Shown here: positions 17,998 to 26,946 of the stretch, piece after piece | How positions within the stretch are numbered: the stretch's first letter is position 1 | Layout: every line of letters starts with the position of its first letter | DNA from: Armatimonadetes bacterium Uphvl-Ar1 | GTDB taxonomy: Bacteria > Armatimonadota > Fimbriimonadia > Fimbriimonadales > Fimbriimonadaceae | Reading direction: 5' to 3' | DNA length: 64,000 bases | Assembly (NCBI GenBank): GCA_002162075.1 | Contig: CP021423.1 | Coordinates: forward strand, 930,001 to 994,000 | Position numbers and translations under genes: made by a program | Notes under the pieces: generated by a model | The model's database searches: none | What the model was told of the DNA's origin: nothing | Seen by the model: only the letters and a program-made list of their open reading frames with translations

Positions 17998-18779
17998 TTA
18001 GCTCTTGGTTTGAGGGGGGTCTTGGTCGTCCAGGCTCCCCTCAAATAGTTTGCGAAGGCGTTCGCGCTCTTCTCGCTCTTTTTCTCGGTTCATGACTTTG
18101 GATCGGAAGGAATCAAATTCTCGGTTTTCTTTGGCCTTTTGGCGTTGCTTTTCGAATGGTGAGCGGCCGGGGTGAGGCCGGGGAATTTGTTCTGACCGTA
18201 GAACCAAGCGGCAACAAGGGGGATGACGAGAAGGACACCAAAGAGGGGGGCTCCAGTGCCTAGACCGAACAAAACTAGTGCGCCGGTGATTAATGCAAGC
18301 CACTTCATCCGGAGTGGGAAGAAGATGAATGTGATCTCGGTTTCGGGTTGGAGGGCGCAGATGATGGTTGTGATGAAGGCGATGGGGAGCCATCCGCTAT
18401 AGAGGACGGCCGATGTTCCCGGGATGAGAAGATTGGCAATGAAGCCAATGAGGCCGAAGAAGAGCGTTCCGGAGAAGAAGTGGATGAGAAGACTTTGGGT
18501 GCCGAATCGTGATTCAAACATTCCGCCAAAACTGTAAAACCACATGAGTTGTAGTAGGAAGAAGAACAGTCCAACTCCGGAGCCATTGGTGATGAATGGG
18601 TAGGTGAGAAGAGCCCACGGTTTGGCGAGATCGAAGGCGAGAGCGAAGTTAGGAATAAGCAACGAGCCGAATTGGGGAATCCAGCAGAGTACGAATCCGA
18701 CCGCGAGCGCAATGATAAGGCCGATGGTGCCGGAGTTACTGCCAAGGGAGCGGGAATTGAATGCGAAACGTGATGCCAT
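17998..18779 (-). CDS. Rhomboid-like integral membrane protein, apparently lacking the protease dyad (one base missing)
   Basis: A ~260-residue protein with about six hydrophobic segments in the rhomboid layout (FVLCWIPQFG, then PWALLTYPFI as the W/P-containing first loop, then GGMFESRFG). The expected GxSG in helix 4 and the His in helix 6 are not seen (GTSAVLYSGW and VLLVIPLVAAWF instead), so it is probably an inactive rhomboid relative (derlin/iRhom-like role). The frame breaks at the GGGG run 18169-18172. One restored base joins the helices to a charged tail (RSPFEKQRQKAKENREF ... LDDQDPPQTKS) ending at 17998. It converges on the glutathione peroxidase gene. Confidence 0.65.
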
Positions 18780-18983
18780 TAGCGCTTGCTTATTATGTCG
18801 GTAAAAATGCGGTGATTTTTGGATGTTTTTGGGTCAAGATAGGGAGAGTTGCACGGGTTTTGCATCACATCGCGGGCTTGGTTCGTCGTGATGCTTGACG
18901 ACATTGGTGCGTTTGGGCAAGTTTGTGACCGGAATTGCTGGTGAAACGGGCACGATGAGCCGAGAAAGGTTGAGGACGACAGA

Positions 18984-19771
18984 ATGCAGTACTTCGTGAT
19001 TTGGACAGATGGGCAGAAGTTTGGCCCGGCAGACGTAACAGTTTTGAATGAGTGGGCGGCACAGGGTCGCTTGACTCCGACGACGGAATTGGAATCGGTC
19101 GTTGATGGAAGCCGGATGCAAGCGGGTAGCTTGCCGGGCTTGGTCTTCCCGGGTGTAGCGAGTACGCCAGCGGATATGGGGCAGCCGGCTCAGCCGAGCC
19201 AGTCCAGCCGACGCAAACGATGGCACCAACGGGTGGAGCGGATAGCTACTTTGTGATCGGCGCGGATGGATCGAAGTACGGTCCGGCAGATGCGGCGACA
19301 CTTTCACAGTGGGCGGCAGACAATCGGTTGAACCCGAATTCTGAATTGGAGAACGCGACGACGGGAGCCAGGGCGACGGCGAGCATGGTGCCGGGGATCA
19401 TCTTCCCGACGGCGGCAAGTGCGGCGGCGAATCCGATGCAACCGATGGGAGGGCCATCAACAGGAGGAGGTACCGGTCAATATTCTCAGGCTCCGACGAA
19501 TTATCCTCGGGCCGATTATTCTGATCCGAACGCCGGGAAGACGGAATTTATCGTCTCGTTGGTGATGTCAGCAATTGGTTTGTTGTGCTGTCCGATTGTG
19601 TTTAGCGTAGCGGGGATTGTTTTGGGAAGCATGGCCAAGAAGAAGGGTCACCCGAACGGTCAGGTCGCGATGATTCTTGGAATTGTCAGTTTAGTTCTTG
19701 GATGTGTGATCGGTGCCGCAGTTAATCTGAGCAATCCGGCCGTTCAATCCCTTATGAATGGGGGACGATAA
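18984..19771 (+). CDS. Tandem GYF_2-domain membrane protein with carboxy-terminal DUF4190-like segment (one base missing)
   Basis: As given there are two overlapping frames. The first (from ATG 18984) encodes a GYF_2-type domain (YFVIWTDGQKFGPADVTVLNEW). The second, from 19220, encodes a near-copy (YFVIGADGSKYGPADAATLSQW) followed by a Pro/Gly linker and two membrane helices (LVMSAIGLLCCPIVFSVAG and MILGIVSLVLGCVIGAAV) around GSMAKKKGHPNG, a DUF4190 pattern. One base missing near 19185-19203 would join them through a Pro-rich linker (QPEPVQPTQT), giving 262 residues. GYF_2 domains are thought to bind proline-rich peptides. Function unknown, possibly envelope-associated. Confidence 0.75.
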
Positions 19772-19775
19772 CAGT

Positions 19776-19810
19776 TTAAGGTGAAAAGCACTGGGAGCGG
19801 ATCACCTTAA
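19776..19810. repeat. Perfect 9-bp inverted repeat between two membrane-protein genes
   Basis: TTAAGGTGA (19776-19784) and TCACCTTAA (19802-19810) are exactly complementary around a 17-base loop. The repeat lies just after the stop of the GYF protein and 13 bp before the start of the next gene, beside its GAGGAGG ribosome-binding site. There is no T tract, so it is not a standard terminator. It could be an operator or an RNA hairpin that limits read-through or translation. Confidence 0.5.
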
Positions 19811-19823
19811 TCGAGGAGGAAAC

Positions 19824-20177
19824 ATGGAATCAAACTATCCACGAGACAATATGGGAGGGCAGCCAACGGAGGCTGAACTCAAACAGTTCAACTGGGGGGC
19901 ACTCTTGCTGAACTGGATCTGGGGACTGAACCACAAGCATTACATGGCTTTGCTGTGTTTCATTCCCTGTGTTGGGCTGATTTATGCCATTTACTTGGGC
20001 TTCAAAGGAAACGAGATTGCTTGGCAAAGCGGACGTTTTTCTTCGGCAGATGAGATGCACAAGTGTCAGGTGATTTGGGCGAAGTGGGGCGTTGGTGTCC
20101 TTGTCGCTGCAGTCGTTCTCAACATTTTGCAGGTCATGGTACTCGGTGCGGCCGTTGCTTCTGGCGCGGCGCGGTAA
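19824..20177 (+). CDS. Small membrane protein, DUF2628-like, unknown function
   Basis: A 117-residue protein with a polar start, the motif FNWGALLLNWIWGLNHKHYM, and hydrophobic stretches LLCFIPCVGLIYAIYLGFKG and WGVGVLVAAVVLNILQVMVLGAAVA. The FNWGA-L--WIWG pattern followed by a G-KGN--AW segment recurs in small bacterial membrane proteins that often sit near zinc-ribbon or GYF proteins; I do not know their function. An excellent ribosome-binding site (GAGGAGG, 7 bases before ATG) supports the start. A clear terminator follows, so it ends the transcription unit that may begin with the GYF gene. Confidence 0.75.
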   Translation: MESNYPRDNMGGQPTEAELKQFNWGALLLNWIWGLNHKHYMALLCFIPCVGLIYAIYLGFKGNEIAWQSGRFSSADEMHKCQVIWAKWGVGVLVAAVVLNILQVMVLGAAVASGAAR

Positions 20178-20194
20178 GTCAGATTGGTCAGCCT

Positions 20195-20225
20195 GAGGGG
20201 TTCAAAAGAACCCCTCATTTTTTTT
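20195..20225 (+). terminator. Rho-independent terminator
   Basis: A perfect 9-bp stem GAGGGGTTC / GAACCCCTC (20195-20203 and 20208-20216) with an AAAA loop is followed at once by ATTTTTTTT. This is a textbook intrinsic terminator for the 19824-20177 gene and separates it from the metal ATPase downstream. Confidence 0.95.
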
Positions 20226-20275
20226 CGTTAGGATATTGCTTTAGTGATTCTGATATTCCAGGTAAACCTATTGAT

Positions 20276-22125
20276 GTGATTGCGGCATTTCAGCGATTGG
20301 GACTCCGTGGGTGGCTGACCTTAGGTTGTTTCGTAGCGCTGGTGCTCTGCTTTGTGCCGGGCTTGGCTTGGATGGCTTTTGTGTCGATCTTGTTCGGCAG
20401 CGTTTTTGCATTGGGCTCTGCGTGGGAGTCGTTGCGTCAGCGACAGTTGGATGTCAATCTTTTGATGGTTTTGGCGGCGGTCGGAGCGGTGATGGTCGGA
20501 AGACCGGAGGATGCTGCGATGCTCCTTTTCCTCTTTAGTTTGAGCTCAACGCTGGAGGACTTTGCGTTGGGTAAGACGAAATCGGCGATTGCGGCGCTTG
20601 TGAAGCTGAGGCCGCAGAAGGCTCTTCGCGTTACTGATTCCGGGTTAGTTGAGGTTTCGGTCGAAGAGTTGATCGTGGGAGATTTGGTGCGCGTGAACTC
20701 TTTTGAGCGATTGCCCTCAGATGGAGTGGTGGTGAGCGGAGAGAGTTCGGTAGATGCGAGTGCGATGACGGGAGAATCGCAACCGGTGCCGGTCGGTATT
20801 GGGCATGAGGTGATGGGGGGGACTCAGAATTTGGAGGGGACTTTGACCGTTCGAGTGAGCCGCGGGGTGGGAGATTCAGCTCTAGACCGGATCGTGGGAT
20901 TGGTAGAGGACGCGCAGGAGAATAAAGCCAGTGGCGAAAGGATTTCGGCTTGGTTTGGACAGTGGTATACGATTTTGGTTTTGGTTGCGTTTGGAGTGTC
21001 TTTGGGAGTTCGGTTGTGGCTGGGGCAGGGGTGGGACTCGGCATTTTATGCGGCACTTGTGCTTTTGGTGGGTATGAGTCCGTGTGCTTTGGTAATTTCT
21101 ATCCCGGCATCAACTTTGAGTGCACTGGCCCATGCGGCAAGGCGTGGGATATTGGTTCGAGGGGGAGCATATATTGAGGCGGCTGCGAAAGTAGATTTTG
21201 TGGCGGTGGATAAGACGGGGACATTAACGGTGGGTCGTCCGGAAATGATTTCGGGGTGGGTTTTTTCTCAAAATGGCTTGCAAGATTGGCGGGAAGTACC
21301 TGAATTCATGCGTCGGGTGGCAGTGGTGGAGGCAGGCAGTTCGCATCCCTTGGCAAAAGCACTCGTGCGGTCAGTTGATGAGTCCGTTGAGGGGGTGGAG
21401 GTGCGGACAATTCCGGGGAAGGGGTTAGTTGGTCTGGTGGATGGGCAAGAGATTTGGGTCGGAAATGATCGGCTATTGATGGAGCAGGGGTTTGATATCC
21501 CCGTGGAAATTCATGCAAAAGCGGCGGAGGAGAAATCGCTAGGTCGGACGATGGTGTATGCCGCCGGGCCAGGAAACGTGGCTTTAGCGACGTTTGCAGA
21601 TGAGATTCGGAGGGAAGCGAAGGGGGTTCTAGAGGATTTGCGGAGTTTGGGGGTGAAAGAGGTCGTGATGCTCACGGGGGATAAGCCAGAAACTGCGGCG
21701 ATCGTGGCGAGAGAAGTGGGAATCGACCGAGTTGATGCGGCATTGCTGCCTGAAGATAAGGTGACGCATATTCAGGAACTGGCGAGGAAGGGAACAGTAT
21801 TGATGGTCGGGGACGGGGTGAATGACGCGCCTAGTTTGGCGCAGGCAACGATTGGGGTAGCGATGGGGGGATTAGGTTCGGATGTTGCGTTGGAAGCAGC
21901 GGATGTTGTTTTGGCGAGTGACCAGTTGAATCGGATTCCCGAGTTGATCCGATTGGGGCGACGAACCAAGGGGTTATCCTGGCGAATTTGGTGATTGCGG
22001 GGACGGTGATCGTGGTTTTGATCTTGGGTTCATTTGTTGTGAAGTTGCCCCTTCCGGTCGCAGTTGTGGCGCACGAAGGCTCGACGCTCTTGGTGATTTT
22101 GAATGGGCTCCGGCTTCTTAGGTGA
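20276..22125 (+). CDS. P1B-4 type heavy-metal-transporting P-type ATPase (one base missing near the end)
   Basis: A membrane pump predicted to export Co2+, Fe2+ or Zn2+. Signature residues, in numbering from GTG 20276, are: TGES actuator loop, SPCALVIS in the metal-site helix (Cys ~270; the SPC triad defines group P1B-4), DKTGTLT with the phosphorylated Asp ~312, SSHPLAKAL, and GDGVNDAP. The given frame ends prematurely at 21994. Restoring one G at 21970-21973 continues GVILANLVIAG and the P1B-4 last-helix motif VVAHEGSTLLVILNGLRLL to 22125 (616 residues). There is no amino-terminal metal-binding domain, normal for this group. The start is uncertain, since no ATG is near. Confidence 0.9.
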
Positions 22126-22158
22126 TTTAGGAGCGTTCTTTGGGGCAAAATGGGGGTG

Positions 22159-23145
22159 ATGAAGAATTGGCTTATTGGTGGGGTCGCAGTTCTTGCGATG
22201 GCAATGGTTGGATGTTCGGCTCCGGCGGCAGGTGGCGGTGAGACAACGACTCCGGCTAAAGAGGGTGAAGCAAAGAAGTTCAAGATTGCGGTGAGCATCC
22301 CAACGGCGACGCATGGTTGGACAGCGGGGGTTGTTGACTGGGCAGAGAAGGCGAAGGAGCAGTTTGCTTCGGATGCTGACATTACGATCTACGCTTCTGA
22401 GAGTGTGGATGACCAAGCGGATAAGTTGGGAACGCTGGCCACACAGGGATACGATGGACTTGTGATTCTGTCGTTTGATCCGGCAGCGGTCACGCCTGCG
22501 GTGAAGATGAACCGAGATTCATTTGGCTACATTGTGAGTGTTGATCGGGGCTTGGCTGAGCCAATTGCGGATGTTTGGATGCGGGGTGACAATATGAAAT
22601 TTGGCTCTGAAGCGGCGAAATTCATGGCGGAAAAACTCGGAGGCAAGGGGAACATCTTGGTTTTGCGCGGGATGGCTGGCCCAGTTGATGAAGATCGAGT
22701 GAAAGGCTTTGAAGAAGTGATGAAAGGATTCCCGGACATTAAGATCTTGGCGATGCAGCCGGGTGATTGGAATCAGGATAAGGCGTTCACGGTGACGCAG
22801 AACTTGCTTTTGAAGCACAAGGACGTCAATGCGATCTGGGCGGCAGATGACGATATGGCTCTAGGGGCTGAGAAAGCTCTCACGGAAGCTGGATTGTCCG
22901 ATGTTTGGATGGTTGGCGGAGGCGGCAGCAAAGTTGTCGTGAAGCGAGTGATGGATGGGGACAAGATGTTCCCGGCGACGGTGACCTATTCGCCGAAGAT
23001 GATTGAGCTTGCAATTGCTCGCATGGTTGCGGACTTGAAGGCAGGGAAAAAACCGAGCGGTACCCAAGTGGATGAAGTGTTACCGGTTGATTTGGTCTTG
23101 CCCGCGAATGCGAAGGATCATTATTTCGAAGATTCAGTTTATTGA
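22159..23145 (+). CDS. Sugar-type ABC transporter substrate-binding lipoprotein (Periplasmic_binding_4 fold)
   Basis: A lipid-anchored solute receptor of the ribose/galactose-binding class. A lipoprotein signal ends at a lipobox (AMAMVGC), then an Ala/Gly/Thr-rich tether. The two-lobe fold begins KFKIAVSIPTATHGWTAGVV and includes DGLVILSFDPAAVTPAV and GNILVLRGMAGPVDEDR, all typical. Start ATG 22159 gives a compact signal; an ATG at 22150 is an in-frame alternative. No permease or ATPase gene is adjacent, so it may serve a transporter encoded elsewhere or a sensory role. The ligand cannot be assigned. A strong terminator follows. Confidence 0.87.
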   Translation: MKNWLIGGVAVLAMAMVGCSAPAAGGGETTTPAKEGEAKKFKIAVSIPTATHGWTAGVVDWAEKAKEQFASDADITIYASESVDDQADKLGTLATQGYDGLVILSFDPAAVTPAVKMNRDSFGYIVSVDRGLAEPIADVWMRGDNMKFGSEAAKFMAEKLGGKGNILVLRGMAGPVDEDRVKGFEEVMKGFPDIKILAMQPGDWNQDKAFTVTQNLLLKHKDVNAIWAADDDMALGAEKALTEAGLSDVWMVGGGGSKVVVKRVMDGDKMFPATVTYSPKMIELAIARMVADLKAGKKPSGTQVDEVLPVDLVLPANAKDHYFEDSVY

Positions 23146-23160
23146 CGATTAGGAAAGAAA

Positions 23161-23201
23161 AATCCCCCGGTTCACCTTTGAGCCGGGGGATTCTTTGTTT
23201 T
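23161..23201. terminator. Bidirectional intrinsic terminator
   Basis: AATCCCCCGG (23161-23170) pairs with CCGGGGGATT (23183-23192) around a 12-base loop. A T-rich tail (CTTTGTTTT) follows on the plus strand, and an A-rich flank (AGGAAAGAAA) before it gives T residues on the minus strand. It sits between the convergent binding-protein gene and the thioredoxin gene, and can serve both. Confidence 0.9.
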
Positions 23202-23206
23202 CAACT

Positions 23207-23734
23207 TTAGTTGCTTTGAGCTTTGCTGGTGTTGATGATTTGCTCAAGTTTCTCGGTGGTGAGAGGATCCTCTTGGGCATTGGGGAAGCCTTGGAATCGG
23301 ACGACCTTATCTCCGCTGATTACCATGACGTGAGGAATCCCTTTTACGCCGAGAGCCTTGCTCATCTTCTTGGCGGGATCGGATGTGATGATGTACTTCG
23401 TCTCGTGTTTTTCGAGAAATGGATTGAGGGTTGAAGCTGGTTCATCGGAGACACCGACGATGACGAGGTCATCGCCGAATTTGGCTTGCCATTCGTTGAG
23501 TTTGGGGGAGAAGGCTCGGCAGGGGCCGCACCAAGTTGCCCAGAAGTCAACAAGAACAACTTTGCCTTTGAGATCGGGGACTTTGCCTTTGATGGTTTCG
23601 CCAAAGAACATCTCGGGAGCGGCTTTACCCCGGAAATCGTTGGTAGCGTAGAGTTCTTTCTTGATGTCGGTGGCGGGATAGCCCTTATCGGGTGTTGCGA
23701 GAATGACGGAGGCAAGGGCGAGGGTTGTGATCAT
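23207..23734 (-). CDS. Exported TlpA-like thioredoxin-fold protein
   Basis: A periplasmic thiol-disulfide oxidoreductase of the TlpA/ResA class. A short signal peptide (MITTLALASVILA) is followed by a thioredoxin fold: KGKVVLVDFWATWCGPCRAF with the redox CxxC, DDLVIVGVSDE, and the cis-Pro loop KGIPHVMVI. At 175 residues it is a typical single-domain member. Known relatives reduce apocytochrome or other exported disulfides. No cytochrome-maturation genes are adjacent, though haem-type motifs occur in the DUF1592 protein 6 kb away. It is transcribed leftward toward a bidirectional terminator. Confidence 0.92.
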   Translation of the reverse strand: MITTLALASVILATPDKGYPATDIKKELYATNDFRGKAAPEMFFGETIKGKVPDLKGKVVLVDFWATWCGPCRAFSPKLNEWQAKFGDDLVIVGVSDEPASTLNPFLEKHETKYIITSDPAKKMSKALGVKGIPHVMVISGDKVVRFQGFPNAQEDPLTTEKLEQIINTSKAQSN

Positions 23735-23775
23735 GGTTTTGTTATCCTTGAGACGGTTCTATTGTACTGAATGCT

Positions 23776-24258
23776 TTAGTTACGGGGAAAGTTCGGCGCG
23801 GTTGTAATCATGTAGACTTGACCGTGGTGGTATCCGGGGTGGAATCCTAGCCGTACAAATGCACCTTCGCCGGGGATGATGGGGCCGAGGGCGGATTTGA
23901 GTTCTTTTGTGCGAAGTGATTCACCCTTGGCGTACAGTTTTTCAATCCATTGATCGGCGATGTTGAGGGCTTGGTTGACAAAAGCGGGGGTGATTTCATC
24001 TTCCGTGAAAGGGAATGGGAGTTCGTTCACGGCTCCGTCGGTGGCGGCAGATTTAATGCGGGTTTCTTCGGGGGTTAGTTCGGCATCAAGAAGTTGGGAA
24101 GCGAAGGAGATTTCGACTCCGGCAACGTGGATTGCCATTTCTCCAATGGTGAGGGTGTTTTCGTGGAGGCGGAAGTTGAGTTGGTCTTTTGACAAGGATT
24201 TGATTGAGTCGGTGAATCGGGATCGGCTGAGGGCGCGGGTGGCGATGAAATCTTGCAT
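23776..24258 (-). CDS. DinB-superfamily four-helix protein
   Basis: A 160-residue protein starting MQDFIATRALSRSRF at ATG 24258. The frame opens earlier, but the first 48 residues are not conserved-looking and run into the divergent gene's promoter. Helical-bundle hallmarks are LHENTLTIGEMAIHVAGVE (first His), and the third-helix motif LGFHPGYHHGQVYMI with the metal-type His residues. It is the second DinB-like protein in the window; the two share the fold pattern but little sequence. Such proteins are often metal-dependent and of unknown substrate. Confidence 0.75.
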   Translation of the reverse strand: MQDFIATRALSRSRFTDSIKSLSKDQLNFRLHENTLTIGEMAIHVAGVEISFASQLLDAELTPEETRIKSAATDGAVNELPFPFTEDEITPAFVNQALNIADQWIEKLYAKGESLRTKELKSALGPIIPGEGAFVRLGFHPGYHHGQVYMITTAPNFPRN

Positions 24259-24310
24259 TCGTACACTATTTTGACTCGGATTTTTAACCAAGTAGGGGTA
24301 GTTTGCATTT

Positions 24311-25132
24311 ATGATTTCGGTGCTCGGCATGTTGGCAATTGGATTTGGGATTGAGGGCGAGTCTATCGATTCGGCTCGACTTGATGTGATGAGTTTCAAC
24401 ATTCGTTATGGTGATGCGGCGGATGGGCCAGATCGGTGGGAGTTGAGGCGAGATGGAGTTGTTGAACGTGTGAAGGCGCACCGGCCAATGGTTTTTGGTG
24501 TCCAAGAAGCCTTGGGTTACCAAGTGGAGTTTATTGCGGAACGCTTTCCGGACTATGAGTGGGTTGGGGTCGGGCGGGATGACGGGAAAATGAAAGGAGA
24601 ATTATCGGCAATCTTCATGCGGAAAGGTTTCCGAATGGGTGATCGGTCGGGAACTCGGTGGATCAGCACTACTCCAGAAGTAGCTGGTTCCTTGGGGGGT
24701 GATGCAACACTACCGCGAGTTTTTACATGGGTTGTGGTTCGGGTCGGAGGAAAAGAGATTTTGGTGATCAATACACATTGGGATCATCGTTCTGAATCAG
24801 CAAGACTTTTGGGGGCGGAGCAAATTTCCGCTTTTGCGGACACTCATCCCGGAATGCGCACGGTTTTGATGGGTGATTTTAACTGTGATTTGATCTCAGC
24901 ACCAGTTAGAAAATTGATTGACGGTGGATTCAAACTGTTAGATGTTCATGCTGGGCCTCGGTTTACATTCAATGCTTTCAACCCGGAGGCTACGGGCGGC
25001 GGGTGGATTGATCATATCTTCTATCGAGGGGCTTTGACCAGTAAGGGAGTGGTGGTTGATGATTCAAAAATGAAGAATGGAAGGTTTCCGAGTGACCATT
25101 TCCCGGTTCTAGCGAGTTTCGTTGTGCAGTGA
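24311..25132 (+). CDS. Exported endonuclease/exonuclease/phosphatase (EEP) family hydrolase
   Basis: A 273-residue metal-dependent phosphodiesterase or phosphatase of the DNase I-like fold. It has a short hydrophobic start (MISVLGMLAIGFG), probably an export signal. The catalytic motifs appear in order: LDVMSFNIRYGD (Asn), VFGVQEALGYQ (metal Glu), VINTHWDHRSE, VLMGDFNCD (Asp/Asn) and the last FPSDHFPVLA (catalytic His). The pattern RWELRRDGVVERVKAHRP is typical of the secreted group annotated as endonuclease/exonuclease/phosphatase with unknown substrate. It is divergent from the DinB-like gene. Confidence 0.9.
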   Translation: MISVLGMLAIGFGIEGESIDSARLDVMSFNIRYGDAADGPDRWELRRDGVVERVKAHRPMVFGVQEALGYQVEFIAERFPDYEWVGVGRDDGKMKGELSAIFMRKGFRMGDRSGTRWISTTPEVAGSLGGDATLPRVFTWVVVRVGGKEILVINTHWDHRSESARLLGAEQISAFADTHPGMRTVLMGDFNCDLISAPVRKLIDGGFKLLDVHAGPRFTFNAFNPEATGGGWIDHIFYRGALTSKGVVVDDSKMKNGRFPSDHFPVLASFVVQ

Positions 25133-25133
25133 T

Positions 25134-26297
25134 TTAGTCTGATTTTTCGTCCGGATTGGCTTTGACGACTTTGATTCGGTGGGCGAGGATGGGGATGTTG
25201 GGGAGAAGAAGGGCGGATGAGGCGAGCATGGCCCACCGGAATCCGGCGACCTGGGAGATTGAACCCAGGACAGGGCCGCTAAGAATTTCGCCAAAGCTGT
25301 GGGCTTGCCCGGCGAAACTCAGGACGGTGGCTCGGACATTTGATTCGGCGCGGCGGTTGAGCCAGGCTTTGATGAGAGGATCGAGCGCGCGTCGGGCGAT
25401 TCGAACGGCGAAGAATGCACAGATGACGACCGGGAAGATTTCGGCCCAACCGAAGACGATCATCCCGGCGGCGATTGAGATGACAAGGCCGAGGATGATC
25501 TGAAGGATTTTGAGAGGAGGGAGTTCAGTTTTGGCGCGGTTGACGATGGCGAGAACGATGATTGTTCCGAGCATGACTCCGCTTTGGAGGAGGGCCCATA
25601 TGCCTTCTGGGTTATTGAACAGAGTGGGAAGCGGAAAGGAGTCGAGGAAGCGTTTTTGCCAGAGGCGATCCATGGCTTCGGAACTGAATCCGACGAACAT
25701 TGTTGTGAGGACAACGGCAACGAGAGCGGCTCGAGTTTTAATGAGATTGAATCCATCTTTGAGGGTTTGAACAAGGTCGCCAAAATTATGAGTGTGATCG
25801 GGGGCTCGATGAAATCCTTTTTCGGTGGCTAGCAGTAGATAGACGACACCGAGAATGAGGAAGGCGACGGCTCCGGCTAGGATGGAGGCGCGCAGGGAAA
25901 TGAAGCTGAAGCCGAATGCGGCCCAAACACCGATAAATCGTCCGGCAAGGCTGTATTGGTTGCCGCTGATGAAGGCTTGATCGGCGGAAATTTCTGGGGT
26001 GACGGCGGTGAGTTCGTCGGCGATCCAGGCTTCACGGGCGCCGGACAGGAATGTCTCGGAGATTCCCCAGACGACAGCTCCGAGGGCGAGGAGGGCGAAG
26101 GGGGTGCTGAGGCCGGTGATCAGGAATGCAACTCCGGCCAGGAGGTAGCTGAGGGTAACGCTGAGTTTGCGGCTGTAGACATCGGCGATGACACCGGTGG
26201 GGACTTCACCGAGGAAAATTGTGATCTCGAAGATGGTTCCGAGGATGACAAGTTGGAAGTCGTTGAGGTTAGCTTCTTTGATAAAATAGATTGCCAT
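25134..26297 (-). CDS. Major facilitator superfamily transporter
   Basis: An inner-membrane secondary transporter with about 11 hydrophobic segments from ATG 26297. The MFS loop motif between helices 2 and 3 is present (GVIADVYSRKLSV), with its repeat-like counterpart in the second half. The ATG start would cut helix 1. In frame upstream the sequence reads KLYRSLLFTDGIINSIIGTL, a good first helix, back to a stop near 26380. No ATG, GTG or TTG lies there (CTG at 26360 is the best candidate), so either a rare start or a base error is involved. The substrate is unknown. It converges on the EEP gene with one base between stops. Confidence 0.85.
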   Translation of the reverse strand: MAIYFIKEANLNDFQLVILGTIFEITIFLGEVPTGVIADVYSRKLSVTLSYLLAGVAFLITGLSTPFALLALGAVVWGISETFLSGAREAWIADELTAVTPEISADQAFISGNQYSLAGRFIGVWAAFGFSFISLRASILAGAVAFLILGVVYLLLATEKGFHRAPDHTHNFGDLVQTLKDGFNLIKTRAALVAVVLTTMFVGFSSEAMDRLWQKRFLDSFPLPTLFNNPEGIWALLQSGVMLGTIIVLAIVNRAKTELPPLKILQIILGLVISIAAGMIVFGWAEIFPVVICAFFAVRIARRALDPLIKAWLNRRAESNVRATVLSFAGQAHSFGEILSGPVLGSISQVAGFRWAMLASSALLLPNIPILAHRIKVVKANPDEKSD

Positions 26298-26424
26298 CAG
26301 AGTTCCGATGATGGAATTGATGATCCCGTCGGTGAAGAGCAGAGATCTATAGAGTTTCAGCGGCTTGATTTGGGGATATTACTTGGTCTGGTAGGGTCAG
26401 GATGGAAATGATTTTGGTCGCGAG

Positions 26425-26467
26425 CAAAAAATAAAGAACCCCCTGAACCGTACTAAGTTACAGGGGG
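26425..26467 (-). terminator. Terminator of the rplJ-rplL operon
   Basis: On the minus strand CCCCCTGTAA (from 26467) and TTCAGGGGG (to 26439) form a strong stem. It is followed by TTCTTTATTTTTTGC, a good U-rich tail. It lies 24 bp past the rplL stop and isolates the ribosomal operon from the MFS gene on the same strand. Confidence 0.92.
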
Positions 26468-26490
26468 TTTTGAGATGTTGTAAGGGAAAC

Positions 26491-26874
26491 TTACTTGACT
26501 TCGACTTTCGCGCCGGCTTCTTCAAGCTTGGCTTTGAGTGCATCGGCTTCGTCTTTGCCGACTCCTTCCTTGAGCTTTTGGGGAGCGGTGTCGACCATGT
26601 CTTTTGCTTCCTTGAGTCCGAGGCCGAGGGCTTCTTTGACGACTTTGATGACGCCGAGTTTGTTTCCGCCTGCTTCTGCGAGAATGACATCAAATTCGGT
26701 CTTTTCTTCAGCGGCTTCGGCCGGTGCTCCACCACCCATCATCATGGGCATGCCCATCATGGGAGCGGCAGCGGTGACGCCGAACTTGTCTTCGAGAGCG
26801 GTCTTGAGTTCGCTCAATTCGAGAGCGGTCATTCCGCTGATTGATTCAACTAATTCTTCAACTTTGGTTGCCAT
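26491..26874 (-). CDS. rplL: Ribosomal protein L7/L12
   Basis: The stalk protein of the large subunit that recruits translation GTPases. At 127 residues it is standard. The amino-terminal dimerisation helices ([28 protein letters not shown]), an Ala/Gly/Met-rich hinge (residues ~34-54), and the carboxy globular domain ([25 protein letters not shown], then [13 protein letters not shown]) are all present; quoted stretches are split by the family's usual order. It follows rplJ by 72 bp in one operon and ends at a strong terminator. Confidence 0.98.
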   Translation of the reverse strand: MATKVEELVESISGMTALELSELKTALEDKFGVTAAAPMMGMPMMMGGGAPAEAAEEKTEFDVILAEAGGNKLGVIKVVKEALGLGLKEAKDMVDTAPQKLKEGVGKDEADALKAKLEEAGAKVEVK

Positions 26875-26946
26875 TGTTTTGTTTGTTTTGTGTTTTATGT
26901 CTTGGCCCGGTTGGGGGCGGAGGGATGAAACTGTTTGAGCCTTGGC

